Shown piece by piece: positions 10,010-19,654 of a stretch of DNA of 64,000 nt (positions are counted from its first letter, which is position 1; the number at the start of each line of letters is the position of its first letter). Both the position numbers and the translations under genes were made by a program. The DNA is from Hevea brasiliensis (Eukaryota > Streptophyta > Magnoliopsida > Malpighiales > Euphorbiaceae), in contig NC_079501.1 in the NCBI RefSeq assembly GCF_030052815.1, forward strand, positions 41,287,593-41,351,592, given 5' to 3'. A model generated the notes under the pieces. The model was given only the letters and a program-made list of their open reading frames with translations, had not been told where the DNA came from and made no database searches.

Positions 10010-10140
10010 TTCCTCCTCCATTAATGGGATGAGTGTGATTATTCCTCCCTCTTTGACTTATCAGTCTGGGGTGAGTATGATTATGTTCCTCCCTCTTTGA
10101 CTTCCCAGTCTGAGGTGAGTATGGATGAGTACTCATTAGA
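10010..10140 (+). repeat. Short tandem repeat, about 45 bp, in solo family-A LTR
   Basis: Three degenerate units contain TTCCTCCCTCTTTGACTT, CAGTCTG and GGTGAGTATG. The family-B LTR has related units at 13848-13910. Confidence 0.55.
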
Positions 10141-10245
10141 TAGCTAGCTTCCTCCCTCATTGATTTCGATTATTGGGGTGAGTATGTCTTGTCGTGGTGT
10201 ACAACACGGCATATATGGAAAAATTTGTGTCATGACCTAAATTGT

Positions 10246-10392
10246 GTTATTGATTGATAACATTGTATTATTCAGTTATTTGATCGAATTATGTTATCGA
10301 TTTGCAAAACGATATTATTCAGTTATTTGATCGAATTGTGTTATTGATTTGCAAAACGATATTATTCAGTTATTTGAGCGAATTGTGTTATT
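10246..10392 (+). repeat. 47-bp tandem repeat, three copies, in solo family-A LTR
   Basis: Units contain TTATTCAGTTATTTGATCG, AATT, GTTAT and GATTTGCAAAACGATA. The array LTRs do not show this array, so it expanded within this copy or its sublineage. Confidence 0.65.
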
Positions 10393-10531
10393 ATGAATTT
10401 TGATAATTTGTGAATTGGAGTTTAAATTCCTTATGACATTCATTGTCTTGAATTTAACTATGGTTTTAAGTATCCACTATTGATATGATTTATGAATTGT
10501 GATTTAAAATTGTATTTGGTTAATGTTGTGC

Positions 10532-10552
10532 ACCACTGAGACATTGTCTCGT
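10532..10552 (+). promoter_or_regulatory. Conserved LTR hairpin (family A, solo copy)
   Basis: The sequence CAC-T-GAGAC-ATT-GTCTC-GTG pairs as a 5-bp plus 3-bp stem with one bulged T. It follows TTGTGCAC, as in the other copies, although its stem sequence differs from theirs. Confidence 0.5.
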
Positions 10553-11167
10553 GATAGCTTTATTCTTTGTCGCAGTAGAGAGATAGGCAGGCGTGGACTA
10601 GGCCGCTAGTACATCCAAATGAGGATTACAGTATAACGAGTATACCAATATTTTGCATTTTGTACTGTAATGTATATTCATTGTATGTATATTTTGTTGT
10701 TGGTTTTGAGCAGTTGTAAATCCAAATTGTACATTTGATTTGTAAAATAATTATGAGTGGTTTTGGCTTGTACAAATTGTATTATATTTCTCGTATCTCA
10801 ATCTTTGAAAAACCACTGTGGATTTGACTAGAAATTGTTGTGTTGAGAAATGTATTGGAGTTGAGATTTGGAAAATTATTGAAGTGTTTTTTATAGGTTT
10901 TCTGAAGAACTGTTTTGTCCAAAATACAGATGGCACTTTGCCAAAATTTTTACAGAAACTCCAAATAAACCAAATGAGTTAGTTGTTTCACTTCAGTTTA
11001 AAAAGGTTTTTAACACCTATAAATAGTGCTCACCACTGTAAAAGAAGTAAGAAAAGTTTTTAAAATCCCTTGTAGTGTATTTAATGGGTTATCAGTAGAC
11101 GGAGTTGGTAATTCATTGGGTATACTACGGGATCATGTCATGCCTTACAGAGGGGTAGGGTGTGACA

Positions 11168-11305
11168 GTAATCCTGGCAATTCATCAGGAAATACATCCG
11201 GAAAGTCAAGTAGGAATGTCCCTCAGTGCTGGACTATCCACTTGGGTGTCTATCACATGTGCCAAGTACGCCTCACACCCTTTCCTAATCATTTTTCTGG
11301 CCAGT
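11168..11305 (-). pseudogene. Gypsy element 1 pol, protease-to-RT linker
   Basis: The minus strand continues the pol broken at 7110. It encodes a [12 protein letters not shown] stretch and FPDELPGL, equivalent to residues about 255-295 of the element 2 polyprotein fragment. Upstream protease and gag are absent: near 11305 the sequence switches to the end of a pol in the opposite orientation, with a short shared text (GGCCAG/CAGG) at the join. The first five bases are the TSD of the solo LTR. Confidence 0.75.
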
Positions 11306-11418
11306 GCAGGAGGCTACTTAGGAATGAGAGGAGGACATGAGAAGACAGCACCCACAACTGTTCAGAGATTGATACTAGATAAAATTTCGAGACGAAATTT
11401 ATTTAAGGGAGGGAGAAT
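11306..11418 (+). pseudogene. Plus-strand gypsy pol 3' end with polypurine tract
   Basis: The segment is the reverse complement of 4208-4332 of element 1: AGGAGGCTACTT, GAGGACATGAG, then GAGACGAAATTTATTTAAGGG and the purine tract AGGGAGGGAGAAT before the LTR. It belongs to a plus-strand family-B element whose remaining internal region is gone. It meets the minus-strand pol head-to-head near 11305. Confidence 0.75.
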
Positions 11419-11590
11419 TGTAACACCCCCATTTGTATAGCCTGGTATATTTCACTGTTCTGGTGACTGGAGTCGGTCCAGACAATTAAGGAGATTAGAA
11501 CCACACTTAAGATAACTAGAGAAGCCATGAACACAAATAATTAGTAATTGCCAATTGGTTAAGCATAAAAAAGAAGAACAGAACATAAGA

Positions 11591-11640
11591 AGTTAAACGA
11601 GCCGAGAGTAACAGCGATGGGTGACCTTCTCGGGAACGAC
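11591..11640 (+). promoter_or_regulatory. 5S-like block at +172 of family-B LTR
   Basis: AGTTAAACGAGCCGAGAGTA, then GCGATGGGTGACC, then CTCGGGAAC matches 5S box A, GAGAGTA, the intermediate element and the start of box C in order. The distance from the LTR start equals that in families A and C. A T4 run lies at 11664-11667. Confidence 0.55.
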
Positions 11641-13571
11641 TGCAAAGTCGATTTAAACTCAAATTTTGAACAGTAAAATGTGACACCGTGGTCCTTAGGA
11701 CCATTACGAACCCAGTGGAAAAGAGAACATCACAAAAAAGAACTGTTAAGCCAGTCAAATAATTAGGTCAGGGAGCCGGAAGAAATATTGAATTAATTGT
11801 AAACCGGGTTGAACCGGCGAGGGGCAACTTGGTCAATTGACCCCGAGAGCTGACTCCTAACCTAACTATCAAATAAACTCGGAGAAAAGAAAATTTCAGA
11901 ATCAAGAATTAAATTAAAGAACTAATAGAAAAATAAAAAAAAAAGAAGAGAAAATGAAAAAGGTGTAGGGATATGACATCATGCATGATGCCATAAATCC
12001 CATAATTAATAATTTGATTAAATGGATTTTTGGGTCTTCCTAAGACATAAAAAGATAAAAGAAAAGAAAAGAAAAGAAAAATAAACAAAGGTCATCTTCT
12101 TCCCTAGTGTTGCCGCTTCTCTCTCTCCCATGTTCTCTCTCAAAATTTTCCTCCATGAAAGCTTATTTTTAAGCTTTCTAAACATTAATTCCACCATAAA
12201 TCCTTTAATTTATTGAAGAAAAATTATAAGAAAATCTTGGAAGGAAAATTAGAAGGAGAAGAATTGAAGAAAATTGAGAGGAAGAGAAGATCAAAGACTT
12301 CACCTAAGGTTAGTAATGCAAACTTTAAATTTTTAGTTTAATCAGTGTATGTATAGCATTAAGAACATAGAAATAAACTTAAAATGAAAAGAAAAATTTA
12401 TTGAGGGACTAAATTGAAATTCGGCTAGCTTGGATTACTATGTATATGTTTGAGTTTTGATTGAAATTAAATGGTAGGCAAGCTTGTATGGATGTGCTAA
12501 TGAGATTGGTATGCTTAAATGTGGTTAAATGCAACAAGTTAGTAAGTTAGGGTTTTGGGACACTTAGGGTTAGAGACAAAAATGGGAGAAACTTGTAAAT
12601 GGTGTCTTTGACCTAATGTGAAGTGAGAAATGGTCATTTGTTACCTAATTAAGTGTGTTAGAAGTGTTTGAATCATGGCCAAATTCGGATGGAGTATGGT
12701 CATGCTGCTGGCAGCATGACCAAATTTCCTTTGAGGGACCAAAAATAAAATTTTACAAGTCCAATTGATATGAGACCAATTGGGAATGAAAATAGACACT
12801 AAATGACACAATTTTCATTTTAGGAAGCATGCCTAAAAAGTGACCCAAACCTAGTGAACAAATTGACCAAAATTAGAAAATTACAGGCTGCCCTGTATAA
12901 ACTGACCAAATGAACGGTGTTTGTTCATTTGGTCAGAACTTGAGCTAGGAAGGCTGAAATTTTACCAGTGGTTAGATGAGATATAGACCTAAAATTTTTA
13001 TGAAGAACACAAACCCAAATTCTGCCATTAACCAAGCCATTTGGCCACCCCAAGTTGGTGACCCAAAACTGCCAGCACCAAAAATTGCCTAGGATTCTGG
13101 GTTGAATCCAATCCTGCAGCTATGCTTCAAATGGCCATAACTTGAGCTACAAAACTCCAATTGGAGTGATTCAAAAAGGAGAATAAGCTTAAGAAAATAG
13201 GGAACATTTTCTATGAAGAAAGTTTTGCCAAATTCCAACAGTAAAATGACCAATGGAACAGTGCAATCTAAGGCACCAAAACTGAAAATTTGCAATTTTG
13301 CCTAAAGGACTTAAGTTTTGAGAAAATGACCAAAACCAATAAGTTTTGTGACCAAAATGTGGTATGTGGGTGAAGTTGGAGTTCCCATACCTATTAAGCC
13401 TTAGAAAGTCAACAAATTGACTTGAATAGTGTAGTGAATAGTAACCCCGAAACACAAATTTTAAAGAAAGTCGAGTTTAGCAGATATAAGCTAGGTAAAA
13501 GTGAAGTTAAACTTATTTTTGGATTTATGCTAAGCTATAATACTGAAACACTGTGAAACTGTGTGTTTCAG

Positions 13572-13631
13572 CTGAAAAAGACTTGGAAGGTCTGAGAGAC
13601 TGAGTCAAGGCCTAGAGGCGACTCACGTCAG
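13572..13631 (+). other. 60-bp exon-like segment in family-B LTR
   Basis: It is bounded by GTGTGTTTCAG and GTCAG/GTTTGTGC. Internally ACTGAGTCAAGGCC and GAGGCGACTC are shared with 111-174 and, less closely, with the family-A segment. It is a candidate non-coding leader exon. Confidence 0.4.
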
Positions 13632-14194
13632 GTTTGTGCACAATAAACCTTATTTGAGTATTTTATCATTGAAAAATTGATTGGTTTGATTTATGAAAAT
13701 TTTGTTTTAATCATGAATTGTGTTGCCACTTTGTGAATGAAACTATGACTTTGGAAATCTATTAGATTCCTTATGAATTGTTTGAATAAAATGTTTGAAA
13801 TAGATTTTTTATTCACACTTAGCATGACAGTGCCTTATTATTCCTCCTCCATTTATGAGGTGAGATCGATTATTTTTCCTCCCTCTCTGGTTTACCATTT
13901 GAGGTTATAGATCGGATGAGTACTCATTAGCTAGCTAGCCACCTCCCTCATTGATTTCGATTAGTGGGGTTGTAGATTGCTTTGTCGTGGTGTACAAAAC
14001 GGCATTGATCGGAAATTTTGTGTCATGGCTTAAGTTGTGTATGAATTGGCAACACTATGTTTATTCAATTATTTGACCCAAAAATTTTGCTATAATGAGC
14101 TTTGATAAATTGTGAATTTAATTGTGCAACATTTAAATTGTGTTTTGTCAATGAATGATTTATGTAGTGTATTTCAAATTTTTATTGTGCACCA

Positions 14195-14214
14195 CTGAGT
14201 ATTTTTATACTTAG
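14195..14214 (+). promoter_or_regulatory. Conserved LTR hairpin (family B, complete LTR)
   Basis: CTGAGTAT and ATACTTAG pair around TTTT with one G-U pair; it is followed by CGATAG. The stem differs from other copies but keeps pairing. Confidence 0.5.
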
Positions 14215-14890
14215 CGATAGCTTATTTTCTTTGTCATGAGATAAGACCAAGGAGAAGCGTGAGTGAGTCACTGATATTGAGGACTACCTTGATATTTTTG
14301 TACAGGTATTGTTTTATACCCTTGTAGTTAGTTTTGATGTAAATATTGTAATATTTTATGTATCAATGTAAAGTTGAGAAGTTGTATAATAAATTGTAAT
14401 AATATTATTTTTGGAACTTTTTTTTTTGTAAATTAAGATTTGTATTTGTGAATTTCATATTTTATGCACTGTGAATGAAGTTATGAAATATTTTGAGATG
14501 ATAAACTTTGATTGGATTGTGGAATTATTTTGAAGTGAATTGAATTGAGTTGACTTGAGATTATTTGAAGGTTGGGAGTTGTGGAAAATTTATTAGAAGT
14601 GTTTTTCTCAGGTATTTGAAGAACTGTTTTCTCAAAATACAGACGAAACTTTGTCAAAATTTTTATAAAATTTGCGGCAAAATTAAAATGGACAAAAATT
14701 TTTACTAGTTTATAAGCTTTGAATAAATGATTTTAATTCATACCAAAATGCTCACCACTTCCAAAATGCAAGAAAATAGTTTTAAAATCCCTTGTAGTGT
14801 ACTTAATGAATTATCGGTAGGTGAAGTTCAGTAGTTCATTAGGTATTCTACGAGATCATATTATGCCTTACAGAGGGGTAAGGTGTGACA

Positions 14891-16468
14891 TGTGGTGCCT
14901 CCAAAGCACTTTCACCAGTGGAATTTGCTTATTTCTCAGTTCCTTCACTTCCTGAGCTAAGATCAATATAGGTTCTTCTATATATGTCAAGTCCGGTTGG
15001 ATTTCAATCTCTTCCATGGAAATGACATGTGAAGGGTCTGAGCGATATCTTCTCAGCATAGAAACATGGAATACATTATGAATTTTATCCAGTTTTGGTG
15101 CTAAAGCTAGCCGATAGGCCACTGGTCCCACATGTTCAATGACTTTATATGGGCCAATGAACCTAGGGCTTAACTTACCCTTTCTTCCAAACCTCAGTAC
15201 TTTCTTCCATGGTGAGACTTTGAGAAACACTTTATCACCAACTGCATACTCTATCTCTTTTCTCTTCAAGTCGGCATAAGATTTCTGTCTATCTGAGGCA
15301 ACCTTTAGGTTAGCTTTGATTATCTTCACTTTATCCTCAGTCTATTTTACCAGGTCTGGTCCTACCAGCCTATCTTCGCCCAATTCAGTCCAACAAACTA
15401 GGGTTCTACATTTCCTCCCATACATTGCTTCATACAAAGCCATTTTAATGCTAGCTTGGTAGCTATTGTTATATGCAAATTCTGCTAGTGGGAGATATCT
15501 ATCCCAACTCCTCTCAAACTCAATAACACAACTCCTCAGCATATCCTCCAGGATCTATCACATAATTCACATTGTTACTATCATTTCAATTTATTATTTG
15601 TGAAAATTCAATTAGTTCTTAGGTTTACGTGGATTACTCATTTTGACTGTCCATCCATCTGGGGATGAAAAGCCATGCTAAAACGGAGTTGTGTGTCCAA
15701 GGCTTCTTATAACTTTTTCCAGAATCTCGATGTAAACCTTGGGTCTCGGTCAGATATGATGGAAAGTGGAATTCCATGCAGTCTAACTATCTCACTGATA
15801 TACAATTCTGCTAGCTTCTCTAGTGAGTAGTCAGTCCTAACTGGCAGAAAATGTGCTGACTTTGTCAATCTATCCACTATCACCCACACTGCATCATGCT
15901 TCTTTTGGGTGAGAGGTAGACCACTAACAAAATCCATAGTGACCTGGTCCCATTTCCATTCAGGTATGCTTATAGGCTGTAGCAATCCTGATGGAACTTG
16001 ATGTTCTACTTTAACTTGCTGACATGTCAAACACTTAGTCACATAGTCAGCTATATCCCTCTTCATACCAGGCCACCAATAATAAGGCTTCAAATCATTA
16101 TACATTTTCGTGCTTCCCGGGTGCATAGCATAAACACTAGTGTGTGCTTCTTTCAGAATACTAGTCTTCAGTTCCCCATCATCCGATACACACACTCTTC
16201 CTCTGTAGTACAGACACCCATCTGCTTTCACCTCGTATTCAGTTTCATTTTCCTCTGGAATTTTACCCATAATGGCTATTAAATTTTCATCTTCCTTCTG
16301 CCCATCTTGTATCTGCTGTAGCAGGTTTGGCCTTATTTGTAACTCAGCCAAAATAGCTCCATCTTTAGCTAAGGACAGATAGGCATTTAATGATCTTAAA
16401 GCTGTGATGGACTTCCTGCTTAAAGCATTAGCAACTATATTTGCCTTCCCAGGATGACAATCTATCAC
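14891..16468 (-). pseudogene. Gypsy element 2 integrase with an intron, broken
   Basis: Going down from 16468: residual RNase H tail (LSRKS), zinc-binding region ([15 protein letters not shown] ... [12 protein letters not shown]), catalytic core ([33 protein letters not shown] with the catalytic Glu changed to Lys), then LEDMLRSCVIEFERSWD and the chromo-type C-terminus (EYAVGDKVFLKVSPWKK, FIGPYKVIEHVGPVAYRL, FHVSMLRRYRSDPSHV). Stops are at 15707, near 15637 and at 15342; KL-stop-EALD and VK-stop-TEDK fall on glutamine codons and QSK-stop-VIH on an arginine codon, all explained by C-to-T. A 74-bp GT-AG segment interrupts the core after VIH. The 3' end is cut at 14890 by the composite insertion. 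Confidence 0.9.
15555..15628 (-). other. Putative 74-bp intron in integrase of gypsy element 2
   Basis: On the minus strand ATCCAC/GTAAACC ... GTGATAG/ATCCTGG. Removing it joins VIH to ILEDML in frame, giving the usual integrase sequence; element 1 has these codons side by side. It is AT-rich and near the minimum size of plant introns. The same insertion point and size are found in the second integrase fragment of each array unit (25815-25889, 30876-30950, 35941-36014). Confidence 0.65.
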
Positions 16469-17472
16469 ACAATCATAGTCCTTTAGGAACTCAATCCATC
16501 GCCTCTATCTATGATTGAGCTCCTTCTGGGTTGGCAAATATTTCAGACTCTTATGGTCTGTATAGATGTAACATTTTTCACCATATAAATGATGCCTCCA
16601 TATCTTCAGTGAGAAGATAATTGTTACTAACTCCAGGTCATGAGTAGGGTAGTTCTGTTCATATGGTCTTAACTGCCTGGAAGCATAGGCGACCACTTTC
16701 CCCTCTTGCATCAATACACACCCTAGCCCATTATGCGAGGCTTCACTATAGACCATAAAGTCTTTTCCCGACACTGGCTATGTTAACACTGGTGCTTCTG
16801 TCAACATAGCCTTCAGCCTCTCAAAAATGGCTTGGCACTTATCGTTCCAGCCAAATTTCACATTCTTGTGCAACAACTTGGTCATTGGAGCAGCTATAAG
16901 AGAGAACCCCTTCACAAATCTTCTGTAATACCCAGCTAGCCCCAAAAAACTTCTGACCTCAGTTGTATTTCAAGGAGGCTTCCATTCCATCACTGCTTCT
17001 ATCTTTTTGGGATCCACTCTAATCCCCTCTGCTGATACTATGTGTCCAAGGAAAGAGATTTCACTCATCCAGAAGTCACACTTGGACAACTTAGCATACA
17101 GCTTATTTTCTCACAGGGTTTGCAGAACAATCCTCAAATGTTCATCATGTTCTTCCTTGGTTTTGGAATACACCAGAATATCATCAATAAAGACCACTAC
17201 AAACTGATCTAAGTATGGATGGAAGATATGGTTCATAAGGTCCATAAACGCTACTGGTGCATTTGTTAACCCAAACGGCATCACTAAAAATTCATAATGC
17301 CCATACCGAGTTCTGAATGCAGTTTTTGACACATCTGCATCCTTTACCCTCAACTGATGATACCCTGATCTGAGATCAATTTTGAAAATACACTGGCTCC
17401 CTTCAACTGATCAAACAGATCGTCAATTCTGGGCAATGGATATCTATTCTTCACAGTTACTTTGTTCAACTG
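16469..17472 (-). pseudogene. Gypsy element 2 RT palm/thumb and RNase H, broken
   Basis: The segment encodes [20 protein letters not shown], then the intact catalytic motif FIDDILVYS, then [10 protein letters not shown] and the thumb, then RNase H ([54 protein letters not shown]). Stops at 17472, about 17111, about 16970, 16775 and 16505 are each explained by one C-to-T change (CGA to TGA or CAG to TAG). A one-base deletion near 17385 shifts the frame inside VFSKID. RNase H has SEAS where SDAS is expected. Confidence 0.9.
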
Positions 17473-18591
17473 TCAGTAATCAATACACAATCTCAAAGTT
17501 CCATCCTTCTTCTTCACAAACAGCACCGGAGCTCCCCATGGTGACACACTGGGGCGTATGAACCCCTTATTGAGTAACTCTTGGAACTGAATTTTCAACT
17601 CCTTCAATTCAGTGGGTGCCATCCTATAAGGGGCAATAGAAATTGGTGCTGTACCCGGCATTACCTCAATAGCAAACTCGACTTCCCTTTCTGGTGGTAA
17701 ACCAGGCAACTCTTCAGGAAATATATCTGGGAAGTCTCTTATTGTGGGTATATTACACAGGTTTGGCTTAGCCTGCCTAGTATCAACCACGTGTGCTAGG
17801 TAAGCTTCACAGCCTTTTCTCATCAATCTTCTTGCAACTGTGGCTGAGATAGCATTGGACAGGAAATATATCCTTTCACCCACAACAGTAATCTCATTAC
17901 CCTCATAAGTTTTCAGAGAAATCCTCTTTAATTTGCAATTAACTATTGCCTGATGATGTGACAACCAGTCTATTCCCAAAATCACATCAAACTCGTGGAA
18001 GGGCAATTCAATTAGGTCTACCGAGAATTCATACCCCTGAATCCTCAACGGGCAACCTTTATACACCTTATTCACTACCACACTGTGGCCTAGTGGATTT
18101 GTGACCAGAATGTCTTGATCACTCTCCTCTACTGGAACTCCCCTCTCTATGGGTAGTTTGATGCAAATGTAGGAATGAGTGGATCCTGGATCCACCAATG
18201 CATGCACATAAGTGTTGTAGAGGGAAAACGTACCCCTGATGACATCCGGGGCATCTTGCTCCTCCTGAGCTCTGATGGCATAGGCCCTGGCAGGCACTCT
18301 AGTCTCTGGCCTCTTAGCTGATTCGGATGTAGGCCTCAGTGATGGACCAGCTGCCTCAGATTTACCGGGCTTCCCACCCCTTTGTGGTGCAGGAGCAGGT
18401 CCGTCAGCTTGTGTTGGAGCAACTGTAGTACTCCTCTTCGGACAATTCTTGATCTGATATTCTGTAGATCTGCACCATAAGCATGCCCTAGTCACTCGCC
18501 AACAATCCCCCTTATGCCACTTCTGGCAGTACAGACAGGCAGAAGATGCTGGGGCTGGTCCCCTGAACATCGTCCCTAGAGTGCTGCCCAC
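17473..18591 (-). pseudogene. Gypsy element 2 gag C-terminus, protease and RT start (372-codon open stretch)
   Basis: Residues 19-50 are a cysteine-rich tail ending [14 protein letters not shown]; the histidine expected in the CCHC knuckle is tyrosine (CAT to TAT), so zinc binding is likely lost. Protease follows, with [11 protein letters not shown] at about 133-143 and [13 protein letters not shown] at about 205-216; the active-site triplet DSG/DTG is DPG, which would inactivate it. RT begins at about 290 ([16 protein letters not shown]) and runs to LCIDY where a TGA replaces an arginine codon. The first methionine is only the first in this open stretch: true translation starts upstream in gag. 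Confidence 0.9.
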
Positions 18592-19526
18592 TGATGGTGT
18601 GGACTGGCCTCTCCTAGGTGTGAACTGTGGTCTGGGCCCCTGGGACTGACCTTGACCTTGTGATTGTCCTGAACCATGAGCAGGAGGACCCTTACTCTTC
18701 TTACTGGAAGCAGAAAATGTACTGGACTGACCCAGACCCTCTTCTGCTGTCTTTCCCTTCTAGTTTGCTCATTGATTTGGACCCTTTCCACTTTTGATGC
18801 AGCATCTACTAGCTTAGCAAAATCCGTGATCTCCAATGTTGTGATCATGACTTTGATGTTGTCATTGAGCCCTTCTTTGAACCTTTTGCACCTCTCTGCC
18901 TCTGTAGGGACTATCTCCCTCCTATATCAACTCAGTCTGACAAACTCACGCTCATACTCTACCACACAACAATTGCCTCTGTCTAAGACTGATAAATTTT
19001 CTTCTTCGTTCTTCCAAATACACTTTGCTAACATATTTCTTCCTGAACTCTGTGAGGAAGAATTCCCAGGTGATCCATTCCAGTTGTACCTCACTGGTTA
19101 CTGTGTCCCACCACTAATATGTATCATCATGAAGTAGGGACACAACACCCTCCAAGTTTTGCTCGAGGGTGTAGTTAAGTTGTTTCAGCACTCTGATTGT
19201 TTTATCCAACTAGTTTTCTACTGTCATGGGATCATCCTCCCTCTTCCCAAAGAAATCCACTGCCCAATGTTTTCGCAGTTTCTCAAGATGGGACTTCTGT
19301 GGTGCTAGTGGAGGTTGTGGCTGTGGCTGTGGCTGTGGTTGTGGTGGTGGAATTGCCCCCATAATTTGCCGATAGAATTCAGTCATTTTCTGAAATAACG
19401 CAAACTAAGGTTGGGCAGGTGCCTTAGCTACTGGTGGAGCAGATTCTCCCCTGCCCCAGATTCAGCTCTTGGTGGAGCACGAATCTCCACCATTTCATTA
19501 ACTGCTCTTTGAGAAGCAGGATCCAT
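18592..19526 (-). pseudogene. Gypsy element 2 gag N-terminus and capsid, frameshifted
   Basis: The likely start is the ATG at 19524-19526 (MDPASQRAVNEMVEIRAPP), followed by a proline/glutamine repeat encoded by the CTGTGG run near 19315-19350. Then comes the retrotransposon gag core, with HWAVDFFGKREDDPMTVENW, RVLKQLNYTLEQNLEGV and WEFFLTEFRKKYVS. This protein forms the virus-like particle. Stops and frame changes follow, including near 19110, 18960 and 18848. The part at 18576-18848 is open in another frame (ITDFAKLVDAASKVERV). It joins the knuckle region through an indel near 18590-18760. Confidence 0.82.
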
Positions 19527-19654
19527 ATCCTATTCAAAATAAGAAAACAAATAGATCTGCATCAGTGTCACCTCAACACTTACAAATGCAATGCAATGGT
19601 ATGCACTCTATCTAGGCCCAGAAATGCCTAAACCGATGCTCTGGTACCACTAAA
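19527..19654 (-). promoter_or_regulatory. Primer-binding site and leader of gypsy element 2
   Basis: The minus strand reads TAGTGGTACCAGAGC three bases from the LTR end (19636-19651). It matches the initiator tRNA-Met 3' end except for one T-to-C change in TGGTATCAGAGC. About 110 bp separate it from the gag start. Confidence 0.8.

Larger units (their letters stand above)
7106..11172 (+). mobile_element. Solo family-A LTR (7111-11167) with 5-bp TSD GTAAT
   Basis: The LTR starts TGTAACACCCCTAAGTTCGG at 7111 and ends GGTGTGACA at 11167, 4057 bp. It is flanked by GTAAT at 7106-7110 and again at 11168-11172. Removing it with one TSD copy restores element 1 coding sequence (...[16 protein letters not shown]). 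There is no internal domain, so it arose by LTR-LTR recombination after insertion. Small open frames in it have no domain signature. It carries the shared LTR layout: palindrome at +34, 5S-like block at +174, donor-like AAAG/GTAAGT at 7989/7990, acceptor-like TTTCTCAG ending 9421, donor-like GAG/GTTTGT after 9485, acceptor-like GTCGCAG ending 10575. Confidence 0.93.
1810..14890. mobile_element. 13-kb composite retroelement insertion flanked by 5-bp TSD TGTGG
   Basis: The block is bounded by TGTGG at 1805-1809 and at 14891-14895, interrupting the pol of element 2. The left terminus is TGTAACGATC... and the right terminus is ...GGTGTGACA; both have TG/CA ends, but they are not copies of one another. 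Inside are a 5S-bearing segment (1810-2087), an inverted family-B LTR (2088-4207), a minus-strand pol (element 1), a solo family-A LTR (7111-11167), a short plus-strand pol end with polypurine tract (11306-11418) and a complete plus-strand family-B LTR (11419-14890). The TSD points to one integration. The mismatched ends require a chimeric element or later rearrangement. Confidence 0.72.
11419..14890 (+). mobile_element. Complete family-B LTR (3472 bp)
   Basis: It begins TGTAACACCCCC right after a polypurine tract and ends GGTGTGACA at 14890 against the TSD TGTGG, so it is a 3' LTR. It carries the palindromic block at 11455-11485, the 5S-like block at 11591-11640, the TGACATC palindrome at 11973-11993, donor-like CTAAG/GTTAGT at 12308/12309, acceptor-like GTGTTTCAG ending at 13571, exon-like 13572-13631, donor-like CAG/GTTTGT and the hairpin at 14195-14214. 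The middle consists of modules containing CATAACTTGAGC and CTCCAATTGGAG. Open frames inside show no known domain. Confidence 0.88.

Noticed and set aside
14868..18848. Pararetrovirus (caulimovirid) remnant
   Set aside because: Domain order protease-RT-RNase H-integrase with chromo-type end, LTRs, priming site and TSDs identify a Ty3/gypsy element; no movement protein is seen.
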